The position numbers and the translations under genes are program-made. Positions 16,530-25,974 of a stretch of DNA of 48,356 nt are shown one piece after another. The notes below the pieces were generated by a model. The model saw nothing but the letters and a program-made list of their open reading frames with translations. It had not been told where the DNA came from and made no database searches. Source of the DNA: Gillisia sp. Lineage in GTDB: Bacteria > Bacteroidota > Bacteroidia > Flavobacteriales > Flavobacteriaceae. The DNA lies in NCBI GenBank assembly GCA_024635655.1, contig JAGXIL010000053.1, positions 1 through 48,356 on the forward strand, given 5' to 3'. The first letter of the stretch is position 1. The number at the start of each line of letters is the position of its first letter.

Positions 16530-18221
16530 ATGACAAATAGCTTTGTAAGAAACAATAATTTTTATTTTAAATTAAGCACATTTCCTTCTGTATTTTCCGG
16601 AAGAGGAAAAACAGGCTCAAAGTCACTCCTACTGCTGGTAGGTTTTGTTTTTATATCCTTTGCCTCTCTGGCCCAGGATGCTGTCGTAAAAGCTTCAGTA
16701 GATTCTACACGTATTAAGATCGGGGAACAGCTTTTATATACAGTTACTGTCGAGACAAATTCAACTAACCTGGTAGTTTTTCCTGAGGGAGAAACCTTTA
16801 ACCCCATGGAAGTAGTTGAATCTTTAAGCACCGATACCACCCGTCTGGGGGATAGATTTCAGCTTATAAGGGAATACGCCCTAACCCAGTTCGATTCCGG
16901 TTCATACACCATTCCACGGCAGGAGGTTCTAATTAATGATACTCCGTTTTATACAGATTCTATTAGCATAGAGGTGGCAGATGTTGTGGTAGATACCACC
17001 AAGCAAAAAATGTATGCTATAAAACCCCCCATGGAAGTTCCCTCCGGATTAAATATCCCGGCTTGGCTGTGGTGGGTGCTTGGGTTGCTGGCTTTGGGTG
17101 GATTAATATACTTTTTATTAAGGCGCAGAAGAAAAAAACAGGAGGCTGAAAAGCAATTACCTCCGTATGAACGGGCTCTTTTTGAATTGCAGCAGCTGGA
17201 CAAGTCACATTTACTGGAAAAAAGGGAAACTAAGGAGTATTATTCAAAACTAACTGAAGCAGTAAGGAGATACCTGGAGGATGAGGTACACCTGCGGGCT
17301 ATGGAAAGCACTACCTCTGAGCTTATTTACGACCTTGAGCTTAGAATGAAGAATGGCGAACTAAAATTAAGCAGGGAAACTATAGATGATCTGAAGATTA
17401 TATTACAACGTGCCGACCTTGCTAAATTTGCAAACTCCCGGCCTGATATAATTACGGCTAAGGAAGATCGTTCTAAAATTGAGCATGTGATCATTGACAC
17501 TAAAGCGGCTATTCCTGAACCTACAGAAGAAGAGTTGTTAAAAGATGAAGAATACCGGCAGGAGCAATTAAGAAAAAAGAAGCGCAGAAAAATCACATTG
17601 GCAGTAGTTGGAAGTTTAGCAGTAATTGCTATTGCAGCAACCATCCTGGTTTCTACTCAGGGCTTCTCATCATTGAGAAATATTGTCCTGGGAAATCCTA
17701 CTAATGAATTACTGCAGGGAGAATGGATAACCAGTGATTATGGAGAGCCTGCTGTTGCCATCACCACACCACGCGTCCTAAAACGTGGGGAAATAGAAAT
17801 GACAGAAGAGGCGAAAGCCATGCTTGTTGGTAACGAAACATTTATTGACGGGGATCTGGATGAAGAGCTGTATGTGGTGCTAAGTACTGTGCGCTTTCAG
17901 CAGGGAGTGAAATTTGAATTAGAAACTGCTGTAGATGGAATTTACTCCAATCTTGAGCAAAAAGGAGCAAGGAACATCGTTGTTAAAGAAGAAGAATTCA
18001 CAACGCTGGAAGGTGCTAATGGAATTAGAGTTTTTGGAACTTTGGATATGGGAGATCCTGAAACCGGGAATTCAAATACTAAAGAATATCAGATCCTGAA
18101 TTTTGCAGAAAGAGGAGGATTTCAGCAGATCACGGTAATTATAGATGAAGGGGACCAGTTTGCTGAAGAGATCGCCAACCGGATCATAAACTCAGTTGAA
18201 TTTCAAAATACAGAAAATTAA
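16530..18221 (+). CDS. Composite membrane protein of the Bat operon (BatD-like/DUF4381-like plus extra C-terminal domain)
   Basis: The 563-residue protein has, in order: a signal segment (about residues 31-49, ending SLAQD), a periplasmic beta domain like the N-terminus of BatD (about 50-165), a membrane helix (about 178-195), a cytosolic helical domain like DUF4381 (PPYERALFELQQLD, EYYSKLTEAVRRYL; about 205-330), a second membrane helix (about 353-372) and a periplasmic C-terminal domain (about 385-563). I cannot assign this last domain. The stop overlaps the batA start by one base (TAATG), so it is coupled to batA. The exact start is uncertain because the N-terminal 30 residues are unusual for a signal peptide. 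Confidence 0.75.
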   Translation: MTNSFVRNNNFYFKLSTFPSVFSGRGKTGSKSLLLLVGFVFISFASLAQDAVVKASVDSTRIKIGEQLLYTVTVETNSTNLVVFPEGETFNPMEVVESLSTDTTRLGDRFQLIREYALTQFDSGSYTIPRQEVLINDTPFYTDSISIEVADVVVDTTKQKMYAIKPPMEVPSGLNIPAWLWWVLGLLALGGLIYFLLRRRRKKQEAEKQLPPYERALFELQQLDKSHLLEKRETKEYYSKLTEAVRRYLEDEVHLRAMESTTSELIYDLELRMKNGELKLSRETIDDLKIILQRADLAKFANSRPDIITAKEDRSKIEHVIIDTKAAIPEPTEEELLKDEEYRQEQLRKKKRRKITLAVVGSLAVIAIAATILVSTQGFSSLRNIVLGNPTNELLQGEWITSDYGEPAVAITTPRVLKRGEIEMTEEAKAMLVGNETFIDGDLDEELYVVLSTVRFQQGVKFELETAVDGIYSNLEQKGARNIVVKEEEFTTLEGANGIRVFGTLDMGDPETGNSNTKEYQILNFAERGGFQQITVIIDEGDQFAEEIANRIINSVEFQNTEN

Positions 18222-19225
18222 TGTTTAATAATGTGACTTTTGAAAATCCGGAATTTTTCTGGCTGCTGGTTCTATTACCGGTAGTAGCCGCCTGGTATTT
18301 CTGGAAACGCAACGAACAGCAGGCAGAGCTTAGGATCTCCAGTGTAAAGGGGTTTAAAGCAAAGCGCAGTATGTTGCCAACTTTCAGGCACAGTTTGATT
18401 GTCTTGAGATTACTGGCCCTGGTGTTCCTTATCACAGCCATGGCCAAACCACGAACTACTGAGGTCTCCAGCAGGACCTCCTCTTCCCAGGGGATAGATA
18501 TAGTACTTTCCATTGATATATCAGCAAGTATGTTGGCCCGGGATCTTTCTCCAAACAGATTGGAAGCATTGAAAGAAGTGGGGGTTGATTTTATTAAAGG
18601 CAGACCGGCAGACAGGATTGGCCTGGTTGTGTATGCGGGTGAAAGTTTTACACTTACCCCGGTGACCAGTGATAAATCCATTGTTATTAGGGCCCTTGAA
18701 GACCTGGAGTACAATACGGTCCTGGAAAACGGAACAGCTATAGGAATGGGTCTTGCCACCGCTGTGAACCGTTTGAAGGAGAGTACCGCTAAAAGTAAGG
18801 TGATCATTCTTTTGACAGATGGAGTTAATAATGCCGGATTTATTGATCCTAAGATCGCAAGTGAACTTGCAGTAGAATATGGAATAAAAACCTACACCAT
18901 AGGAGTTGGAAGCAACGGGATGGCTTTATCTCCGGTTGGAGTTTTGCCAAACGGCCAGTTTCAGTACGGGATGGCCCAGGTTGAAATTGATGAAGCTTTG
19001 TTACAGGAAATAGCACAAACCACAGGAGGCAGATACTTCAGGGCTACAGATAATGAGAAGCTGGAAGAGATCTATGAAGAAATTGACCAACTGGAAAAGT
19101 CAGAAATTGAAGAATTCAGGTACACCAATTTTGAAGAAAAGTTTAGGCCATTTTTGCTTATCGCCGGATTTTTGCTTGTTATGGAACTCCTGTTAAGGTT
19201 TACAATTTTCAGAAGTTTTATATAA
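18221..19225 (+). CDS. batA: BatA, VWA domain membrane protein
   Basis: The 334-residue protein has two N-terminal membrane helices (about residues 11-28 and 57-75), a VWA domain (about 92-290) with an intact MIDAS DISAS at D99-S103, and a C-terminal membrane helix (about 310-330). BatA and BatB are the metal-binding VWA components of the Bat complex, originally linked to aerotolerance in Bacteroides fragilis. The ATG overlaps the upstream stop by one base. Confidence 0.92.
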   Translation: MFNNVTFENPEFFWLLVLLPVVAAWYFWKRNEQQAELRISSVKGFKAKRSMLPTFRHSLIVLRLLALVFLITAMAKPRTTEVSSRTSSSQGIDIVLSIDISASMLARDLSPNRLEALKEVGVDFIKGRPADRIGLVVYAGESFTLTPVTSDKSIVIRALEDLEYNTVLENGTAIGMGLATAVNRLKESTAKSKVIILLTDGVNNAGFIDPKIASELAVEYGIKTYTIGVGSNGMALSPVGVLPNGQFQYGMAQVEIDEALLQEIAQTTGGRYFRATDNEKLEEIYEEIDQLEKSEIEEFRYTNFEEKFRPFLLIAGFLLVMELLLRFTIFRSFI

Positions 19226-19263
19226 ATAGAATAAATTTTAGAATTAAATAATAAGTAGCATCC

Positions 19264-20304
19264 ATGTATATTTTAGAGGAACAAGAATATTTCTGGTTAT
19301 TGCTCATCATCCCCGTGTTGATGGTCTTTTATGCCGTGCTATATTTTTGGAAAAAACGAAAGCAACGGGAATTTGCCTCGCCGGAGATGTTTAAGGAGCT
19401 GAGTCCGGACAGATCCAGGGTGAAATCCACTGTGAAGTTTTTGCTGCTTTTGCTTTCCCTGGGATGTTTAATTTTTGCCCTGGTAAATCCTAAAATTGGC
19501 ACGAAAATGGAAACGGTCACCCGGGAAGGGGTGGATATTGTTTTTGCAATTGACGTCTCTAAAAGTATGGAAGCAGAGGATATTGCTCCCAACCGTTTAG
19601 AAAAATCTAAACAACTTGTTACCCAGATCATCAATAATCTTGGTAGCGACAGGGTAGGAATAATTGGTTATGCCGGAAGTGCATTTCCGCAATTACCTAT
19701 CACTACAGATTATGGTTCGGCAAAAATGTTCCTGCAGTCTATGAATACAGATATGGTGTCCTCCCAGGGAACGGCCATAAATGAAGCGATAGAGCTGGCA
19801 ACAACTTATTATGGTGAAGGGGAACCAACCAGTAAGGTATTAATTGTGATTAGTGATGGGGAAGATCATGGAGGAGAAGTGGAATCTATAGCTAAGGAAG
19901 CGGCCAACCTGGGAATAAGAATATTTACTATTGGTGTTGGAACAGAAAAAGGAGGACCTATCCCTTTAAAACGTGGAGGAATTGTTCAAAGTTATAAAAA
20001 GGATGAGACCGGGGAAACGGTAATTACCAAAATGAACGAAGAAACCCTTATGGAAATTGCCCGGGTAACCAACGGGGAATATGTAAGAGGCAATGTTACC
20101 GGGGAGGTCACTGAAAAAGTGTCAGAATTTCTTCAGGACCTCGACAAAACTGAATTTGAAGCGCGGCAGTTTGCTGAATATCAATCTCAGTTCCAGTGGT
20201 TTTTAGGACTGGCGATAATATTATTACTTGCTGATATGTTTTTACTGGAAAGAAAAACAGCATGGATGAAAAGGTTGAACCTGTTCAATGAACAAAAGAA
20301 ATAA
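19264..20304 (+). CDS. batB: BatB, VWA domain membrane protein
   Basis: The 346-residue paralogue of BatA has the same layout: two N-terminal helices, a VWA domain with MIDAS DVSKS (D97-S101), and a C-terminal helix (about 307-326). Its end overlaps the long form of batC by 17 nt. The 38-nt gap after batA is the largest within batA-batC. Confidence 0.92.
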   Translation: MYILEEQEYFWLLLIIPVLMVFYAVLYFWKKRKQREFASPEMFKELSPDRSRVKSTVKFLLLLLSLGCLIFALVNPKIGTKMETVTREGVDIVFAIDVSKSMEAEDIAPNRLEKSKQLVTQIINNLGSDRVGIIGYAGSAFPQLPITTDYGSAKMFLQSMNTDMVSSQGTAINEAIELATTYYGEGEPTSKVLIVISDGEDHGGEVESIAKEAANLGIRIFTIGVGTEKGGPIPLKRGGIVQSYKKDETGETVITKMNEETLMEIARVTNGEYVRGNVTGEVTEKVSEFLQDLDKTEFEARQFAEYQSQFQWFLGLAIILLLADMFLLERKTAWMKRLNLFNEQKK

Positions 20305-21160
20305 AATTGTGAAAAAAGGATTTATAAATATGAAATTCTGTTTTCTGTTCTTAGGAATAGGAATATTTCTTTATCAACCTGTAATGGCGCAAAGCCTTCA
20401 GGAGGAGGATAAAGAAGCTGCTCGTAAAACCAATGAATTTTTGAGGGAAGCAGAAGAAGACCTTGCAGAAAATGATTTTCCTTCAGCTGAAGCATCTTAC
20501 CGTAAGGCAGTTTCCAAAAATCCGGAAAGCGTGAAGGCCAAATACAATATGGCCAATATGTATTACAGCAAGGAAAAATTATCCCAGGCTGAAAATCGTT
20601 TAAAACAAGCTGCAAAAGTTGCCGAAACTAAAGGAGACAAGCATCAGATCTATCACAATCTGGGAAATACTTTTATGGAGCAAAAGGAATATAAAGAAGC
20701 CGTAGAAGCATATAAGAATGCTCTGCGCAATAATCCTTCAGATGAGGAAACCAGGTATAACCTGGCACTGGCTAAGAAAATGCTGGAGGAAGAAGAGCAG
20801 GAAAATGAAGGTGGTGAGGATCAGGATGAGCAGGATCAGGACAAGGAAGAACAGGATCAGGGAGATGAGGGTGAACAGGAGCAGGATAAGCAGGAAGGTG
20901 AGGATAAAGAAGACGAGGGAGGAGAATCAGACGAGGATTCTCAACAAGAACCTGAGCAACAGGATGATCAGGGAGATCCAAAAGAAGAAGAAGGTGACCA
21001 GGAACAGCCCCAGCCTCAGCAACCACAACCCGGACAACTCTCCCCCGAACAAATAAAAAGTTTGCTGGAGGCCATGAACAACGAGGAGAAGAAAGTACAG
21101 GAAAAAATGAATCTCGAAAAGGCGAAAGGCGCAAAGACAAGGACAGGGAAAGACTGGTAA
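20288..21160 (+). CDS. batC: BatC, TPR protein with long acidic tail
   Basis: The 290-residue protein has a signal peptide (ending VMAQ), TPR repeats at about residues 45-165, then a very acidic, Glu/Asp/Gln-rich low-complexity stretch (about 165-240) and a PQPQQPQP segment before a short helical end. TPR domains in Bat operons probably scaffold the VWA proteins. Two starts are possible: 20288 (used here, overlapping batB) or 20330, which gives a compact signal peptide MKFCFLFLGIGIF and has a better AAAAGGA ribosome-binding site. Confidence 0.87.
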   Translation: MNKRNKIVKKGFINMKFCFLFLGIGIFLYQPVMAQSLQEEDKEAARKTNEFLREAEEDLAENDFPSAEASYRKAVSKNPESVKAKYNMANMYYSKEKLSQAENRLKQAAKVAETKGDKHQIYHNLGNTFMEQKEYKEAVEAYKNALRNNPSDEETRYNLALAKKMLEEEEQENEGGEDQDEQDQDKEEQDQGDEGEQEQDKQEGEDKEDEGGESDEDSQQEPEQQDDQGDPKEEEGDQEQPQPQQPQPGQLSPEQIKSLLEAMNNEEKKVQEKMNLEKAKGAKTRTGKDW

Positions 21161-21206
21161 TTAACCAGCCTGATTAGAGACCAAGTAAAAAACAAGAATT
21201 TAAAGC

Positions 21207-22967
21207 ATGAATTTTAAGTTATTCATACTCTCAATATTTTTAATGATATCATCTGCAGGCGTTGCTCAGGTGCAATTCGAAGCCAAAGCCAGTAAACAAA
21301 AACTGGGGGTGAATGAACGCCTGAGGGTGGATTTTGAAATGAATCAGGATGGAGACAATTTTAAAGCGCCATCATTTAGCGGATTTACAATAGTTGGAGG
21401 CCCAAATCAGTCTGTGAGCAACAGCTGGATCAATGGAAAGAGAACCTACTCAAAGACCTACAGCTTTTTTCTCGAACCTACTGCAAGAGGAAGGTTCACT
21501 ATTGGGCAGGCAGAGATAACGGTAGATGGAGATACCTATAAAACATCTCCTATACAGGTGGAGGTGACGGCTGCGGTTGATACTCCTACAGATGGTGATA
21601 ATTCTGAATTTATTGCCTCAGAGAATCTGCACCTGGTGGCAGAAATTTCGAATGCCAATCCTTTTCTTAATGAAGCTATTACTGTGGTTTACAAGCTGTA
21701 CGTTAGCCCCAGGGTGAGTGTGAGCAACTGGAAGGAAATGGACAATCCTACTTTCAGAGATTTCTGGAGCCAGAATATTGATATCAGACAATTAAAAATT
21801 GAAAACGGAACATATCAGGGAGAACCTTATCGCTATGTTGTATTACGAAAAACTATTCTCTACCCTCAAAAAACCGGAGAGCTGGAGATCGAACCTTTGA
21901 CCTTATCGGTCGCGGTAGATGTTCCCAGTGACAGAAGGGATATTTTTGGAGGCAGACTATATAAGACCGTAGATAAAACCGTAGCCGCAGGGAAAAGGAC
22001 AATAGATGTCAAACCTTTACCGGATGAAGGAAGGCCTGCAGATTTTTCTGGGGCAGTAGGAAAATTCGATTTTAAAGTAATTCCCGGCAATACAGAACTG
22101 GCAGCCACAGAATCTATGGACGTAAAGGTGGAAGTCAAAGGTAACGGAAATCTCAAATTATTTGATCTGCCCGATCTGGAGGTGCCGCCTTCTTTGGAAA
22201 AATACGAGCCGGAACGCAATGAAAATGTTCGTACAGATCTCAATGGTACACAAGGAACATTAACCGATAATTATACTATAGTTCCAACCAGGGAGGGAGA
22301 ATATACCATTCCCCCGGTTTCATTTTCATATTTTGATATAGGAAGTAAATCTTATAGAACAATTACTTCTGAAGGAATAAACCTGGATGTAGACAGAGCT
22401 CCGGCCGGAAGTGCCATTGCAGGTGGGTCCGGTTCAGTATCAAAGCAGGCTGTAACGGTATCAGGTGACCAGTTCAGATATATTAAGTTAAAGGCCAGTT
22501 TAAAACCTTTAAATACCAGTCCCTTCTTTGGTTCTGCTACCTTCTGGAGTTTAATGGCGCTTCCATTCGTATTTCTAATAGGAGCTTTGATCTTTGTGAA
22601 GAAACGTGAGGCTCATGTGAATGACGTTAAGGGAAATCAGATCAAGAAAGCAAATCGGCTTACAAAACGCTATTTATCTGAAGCTAAATCAAATTTAGGT
22701 GATCACGAGAAATTTTATATTGCTTTAGAAAGAGCATTGCACAATTACCTTAGGGCAAAATTACATATTCAAACCAGCGATATGTCTAAAGACAGGATCA
22801 AGACTTTACTTGATGAACGCAATGTTAACCCTATAACATCAGGAGATTTTATCGAGCTTCTGGCTACCTGTGAATTTGCCCGTTATACGCCTTCATCTAA
22901 TGTGACTATGCAACAGGATTACCAAAAAGCAGCAGAAGTGATCTCTGCTTTAGATAAAGAACTGTAA
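21207..22967 (+). CDS. batD: BatD family protein
   Basis: The 586-residue protein has a signal peptide (cleavage after about GVAQ), tandem periplasmic beta-sandwich domains (residues about 22-430), one membrane helix (about 450-470) and a cytosolic helical domain (about 485-586, HEKFYIALERALHNYLRAKL). This is the standard BatD (BatD family, oxygen tolerance) architecture. The cytosolic tail resembles the DUF4381-like portion of the protein at 16530-18221. It precedes batE by 2 nt. Confidence 0.92.
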   Translation: MNFKLFILSIFLMISSAGVAQVQFEAKASKQKLGVNERLRVDFEMNQDGDNFKAPSFSGFTIVGGPNQSVSNSWINGKRTYSKTYSFFLEPTARGRFTIGQAEITVDGDTYKTSPIQVEVTAAVDTPTDGDNSEFIASENLHLVAEISNANPFLNEAITVVYKLYVSPRVSVSNWKEMDNPTFRDFWSQNIDIRQLKIENGTYQGEPYRYVVLRKTILYPQKTGELEIEPLTLSVAVDVPSDRRDIFGGRLYKTVDKTVAAGKRTIDVKPLPDEGRPADFSGAVGKFDFKVIPGNTELAATESMDVKVEVKGNGNLKLFDLPDLEVPPSLEKYEPERNENVRTDLNGTQGTLTDNYTIVPTREGEYTIPPVSFSYFDIGSKSYRTITSEGINLDVDRAPAGSAIAGGSGSVSKQAVTVSGDQFRYIKLKASLKPLNTSPFFGSATFWSLMALPFVFLIGALIFVKKREAHVNDVKGNQIKKANRLTKRYLSEAKSNLGDHEKFYIALERALHNYLRAKLHIQTSDMSKDRIKTLLDERNVNPITSGDFIELLATCEFARYTPSSNVTMQQDYQKAAEVISALDKEL

Positions 22968-22969
22968 TT

Positions 22970-23719
22970 ATGAAGAAGATATATTTCCTTGTTATAATAC
23001 TTTTTACTTTACCTCTTTTTGCTCAAAATGAAACATTGTTTGAGGAAGGTAATACTGCTTATAACGAGGGGGATTATGCAACTGCAATAAATAAATATGA
23101 GCAAATCCTGGAGAATGGGGAAACATCATCTGAAGTTTATTACAATCTTGGCAATGCCCATTTTAAAGCAAATAACCTGGCGCCCAGTATCTACTATTAT
23201 GAGAAGGGCCTTCAGCTTAATCCCAATGATACAGACTTATTAAACAATCTTGCCATTGCTCAAAATATGGTGATAGATGATGTTGATGGAGTTCAGGAGA
23301 CAGGTGCTTTTAGATTATGGAAAGAGGCGGTTTCATCTTTAGGTTATAATGAATGGGCGTGGATAGCGATTACTTTTGCGGTATTTTTTGCTATTCTCTT
23401 TATGCTGTATTATATAAGCACGAAAAGCGGATTAAAAAGAACTTTTTTCGCCCTTTCTATGTTAAGTCTTCTGGCCACATTGATCACACTCACTTTTGCT
23501 TTTCAGCAAAAAGAGCAATTCAGCAATAATAATTATGCGATTATTTTTTCCAGCCAGGCTCCGGTCTATGCAGAGCCTAGCCTTAGAGGGGATGAAATAT
23601 TTGTTTTGCACGAGGGAACAAAGATAGAGGTGCAGGAAACCTACCAAAACTGGGTAAAATTTGAACTCTCTAATGGATTACAAGGGTGGATGGACAAATC
23701 TGATGTCAGATCATTCTAA
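22970..23719 (+). CDS. batE: BatE, TPR and SH3-like domain protein
   Basis: The 249-residue protein has a signal peptide (ending PLFAQ), TPR repeats (about residues 20-95), two membrane helices (about 125-145 and 155-175) and a C-terminal bacterial SH3-like domain (about 185-249, VYAEPSLRGDEIFVLHEGTKIEV, ending in GLQGWMDKSDVRSF). This matches BatE, the last gene of the operon. No strong terminator is visible in the 82 nt after it. Confidence 0.9.
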   Translation: MKKIYFLVIILFTLPLFAQNETLFEEGNTAYNEGDYATAINKYEQILENGETSSEVYYNLGNAHFKANNLAPSIYYYEKGLQLNPNDTDLLNNLAIAQNMVIDDVDGVQETGAFRLWKEAVSSLGYNEWAWIAITFAVFFAILFMLYYISTKSGLKRTFFALSMLSLLATLITLTFAFQQKEQFSNNNYAIIFSSQAPVYAEPSLRGDEIFVLHEGTKIEVQETYQNWVKFELSNGLQGWMDKSDVRSF

Positions 23720-23787
23720 ATAGATATTTTCTATGTTAATAATAGAATAAAATATGATAAAAGATTTTACCCTTCATCTTTAAAGTA

Positions 23788-23795
23788 TATTTTTG
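23788..23795 (+). promoter_or_regulatory. Candidate -7 element very close to a start codon
   Basis: TATTTTTG matches TANNTTTG and ends 6 nt before the ATG at 23802. If used, transcription would start at or next to the start codon. No clear TTG -33 element is present, so it remains tentative. Confidence 0.3.
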
Positions 23796-23801
23796 CGTTC
23801 A

Positions 23802-24092
23802 ATGAAAAAAACAGCGATTTTCTTAGTGGTTCTTTTTGTAGGTTTCATAATGACTCCTACTATAATAACCTACCTGGATGAAAATGTAGATATTTCTATG
23901 GCATATACTGCCAGTGAAGAAGAAAATACTGCTAAAAATCAAATTTTTTTCGAATACAATCTTCAGGATTCTAATCCCGGTAGTGTAAGCCTCCACTTTT
24001 TACAGGAGCAGGCTGCTTTAAATCATTTTTACAAAGAAGGATCGGGATTAATTGTTCTTGATGTTTTATCTCCTCCGCCAAAACAGGCATAG
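23802..24092 (+). CDS. Small hypothetical protein with one N-terminal membrane segment
   Basis: The 96-residue product begins MKKTAIFLVVLFVGFIMTP, a membrane helix or uncleaved signal, followed by about 75 residues predicted to be periplasmic (YNLQDSNPGSVSLHF, then a FYKEGSGLIVLDVLSPPPKQ tail). I do not recognise a domain. The ATG at 23802 is preferred over a TTG three codons upstream. A TATTTTTG box (TANNTTTG) at 23788-23795 sits only 6 nt before the ATG, so the transcript may be nearly leaderless. It lies between batE and the SulP gene. Confidence 0.6.
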   Translation: MKKTAIFLVVLFVGFIMTPTIITYLDENVDISMAYTASEEENTAKNQIFFEYNLQDSNPGSVSLHFLQEQAALNHFYKEGSGLIVLDVLSPPPKQA

Positions 24093-24252
24093 ATTTTCTG
24101 TATTTTATCTTTTCCAAAAAGCCTTTCGGTTGATGCTGTATTCCTTGATTAAAGGACTAATACTGTAATTTCTGTTTTTAGGAAAAAGCCCCTATTGATT
24201 TATTTAATTTAATATTTCAGGTCATTCGCCTGAACACAAATCCTTGTTACTA

Positions 24253-25839
24253 ATGTTTAAACATATAAAAGCAGATTTACCTGCTAGTTTGGTTGTATTT
24301 TTTGTAGCTCTTCCTTTATGTCTTGGAATTGCTCTTGCCAGTGGGGCACCATTATTTGCCGGTATTATTGCCGGTATAGTTGGAGGAATTGTAGTTGGTG
24401 CTATTTCAGGTTCCTCAATAGGTGTTAGTGGTCCGGCTGCCGGACTTGCTGTTGTGGTTCTCAATGCAATTTCAGATTTAGGGAGTTATGAATTGTTCCT
24501 GGTTGCAGTTGTACTTGCCGGTCTTCTTCAAATAGTAATGGGCTTTTTAAAGGCAGGTGTTATTGGGTATTTTTTCCCTTCATCAGTTATTAAAGGAATG
24601 TTATCTGCCATTGGGATCATAATCTTTTTAAAACAAATACCATTGGCATTGGGATATGCCGAAGGAGAAGGCCCCTTTGCCTTTTTTGAAACCACGGGCT
24701 ATGACCTTTATGCTGCCTTATCACAAATGGCTAATGCTATAGCGCCAGGGGTGGTTTTAGTTACCGCCATTTCCCTTACTATTTTACTGGTTTGGGATAA
24801 GGTACTGGCAAAAAAGCACAAGGTATTTAAGCTGGTACCGGGACCACTGGTAGCAGTAATTGTGGGGATTATTTATCAACTTATATTCAGTGGTTCAGGA
24901 TCCCAACTGGAGATCACTGGGAATAACCTTGTTACTGTCCCGGTTCCGGAAAATATGGGGGATTTCCTGGCACAATTCACATTCCCTGATTTTACTCAAA
25001 TGGGAAATTATGATCTTTATATTGTTGCCATTACTATTGCCATTGTAGCCAGCCTTGAGACTTTGCTTAGTGTAGAGGCTACAGATAAGCTGGATCCGCA
25101 TAAACGGGTAACTCCTACTAACAGGGAACTTGTGGCACAGGGAGTTGGAAACACCATGTCTGGTCTTATTGGAGGGTTGCCAATTACCCAGGTAATTGTA
25201 AGAAGTACCGCCAACGTGATGAATGGGGGTAGAACCAAACTTTCTGCCATTATACATGGATTTATGCTATTCTTTAGTGTGCTTTTTATTGCTGAATACC
25301 TTAACCTCATTCCTTTGGGAGTACTGGCGGCAGTTCTATTGATCATTGGATGGAAACTGGCAAATCCTAAACAATTCTTTACAATGAGAAAATTAGGAAA
25401 AACTCAGTTTATACCTTTCATTACTACAGTTGTTGCAATTGTGGCTACAGATCTTCTAATTGGGATATTGCTTGGACTTGCAGTGGGGATAATTACTATT
25501 CTCATCAACAGTTACAAGAATTCTCATTTCCTTCATATGGAAGATAAATCAAATGGGGTGCACCGTATTAAAATGGAACTAGCAGAAGAGGTGACCTTCC
25601 TTAATAAAGCAGCTATACAAAGAGAATTGTATGCTTTGCCGGAGAATACCTATCTTACGTTGGATGTGACAAAGACAAAAAGTCTGGACCTTGACGTTCT
25701 GGAGATACTGGATGATTTCTCTGTTACTGCAGAAAGAAGAAATATTACAGTCAATCTGATCTCTGAAAGGGGTGTAGTAGAAAATCCCCGCAGTTACAGA
25801 GAATTTTTTGGAGTTAACGTATTTGAAGGAGCACATTAG
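24253..25839 (+). CDS. SulP family inorganic anion transporter
   Basis: The 528-residue integral membrane protein has the SulP/SLC26 pattern: the N-terminal motif MFKHIKADLPASLVVFFVAL, PLCLGIALASGAPLFAG, about 12-14 membrane segments, and a short STAS-like C-terminus (about residues 435-528, LTLDVTKTKSLDLDVLEILDD). The start at 24253 fits the family better than the TTG at 24244. SulP members carry sulfate, bicarbonate or related anions. A beta-carbonic anhydrase lies 135 nt downstream, which argues for bicarbonate as substrate (inference). Confidence 0.9.
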   Translation: MFKHIKADLPASLVVFFVALPLCLGIALASGAPLFAGIIAGIVGGIVVGAISGSSIGVSGPAAGLAVVVLNAISDLGSYELFLVAVVLAGLLQIVMGFLKAGVIGYFFPSSVIKGMLSAIGIIIFLKQIPLALGYAEGEGPFAFFETTGYDLYAALSQMANAIAPGVVLVTAISLTILLVWDKVLAKKHKVFKLVPGPLVAVIVGIIYQLIFSGSGSQLEITGNNLVTVPVPENMGDFLAQFTFPDFTQMGNYDLYIVAITIAIVASLETLLSVEATDKLDPHKRVTPTNRELVAQGVGNTMSGLIGGLPITQVIVRSTANVMNGGRTKLSAIIHGFMLFFSVLFIAEYLNLIPLGVLAAVLLIIGWKLANPKQFFTMRKLGKTQFIPFITTVVAIVATDLLIGILLGLAVGIITILINSYKNSHFLHMEDKSNGVHRIKMELAEEVTFLNKAAIQRELYALPENTYLTLDVTKTKSLDLDVLEILDDFSVTAERRNITVNLISERGVVENPRSYREFFGVNVFEGAH

Positions 25840-25974
25840 ATGTAATAAAAATTAAGAAGTGATATATAATTATCTAATGGCATAAGGTGTGGTTGATTAT
25901 GCATATATTTTGGTGGATTAGATAAATTATGATTTAGTTTTTTAAACGAAGATTAAAAATTTAAAAATATAATT

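Noticed and set aside
14591..23719. MoxR-VWA cluster as a novel conflict system
   Set aside because: Gene content and order match the classical Bat operon, without effector domains such as nucleases or toxins.
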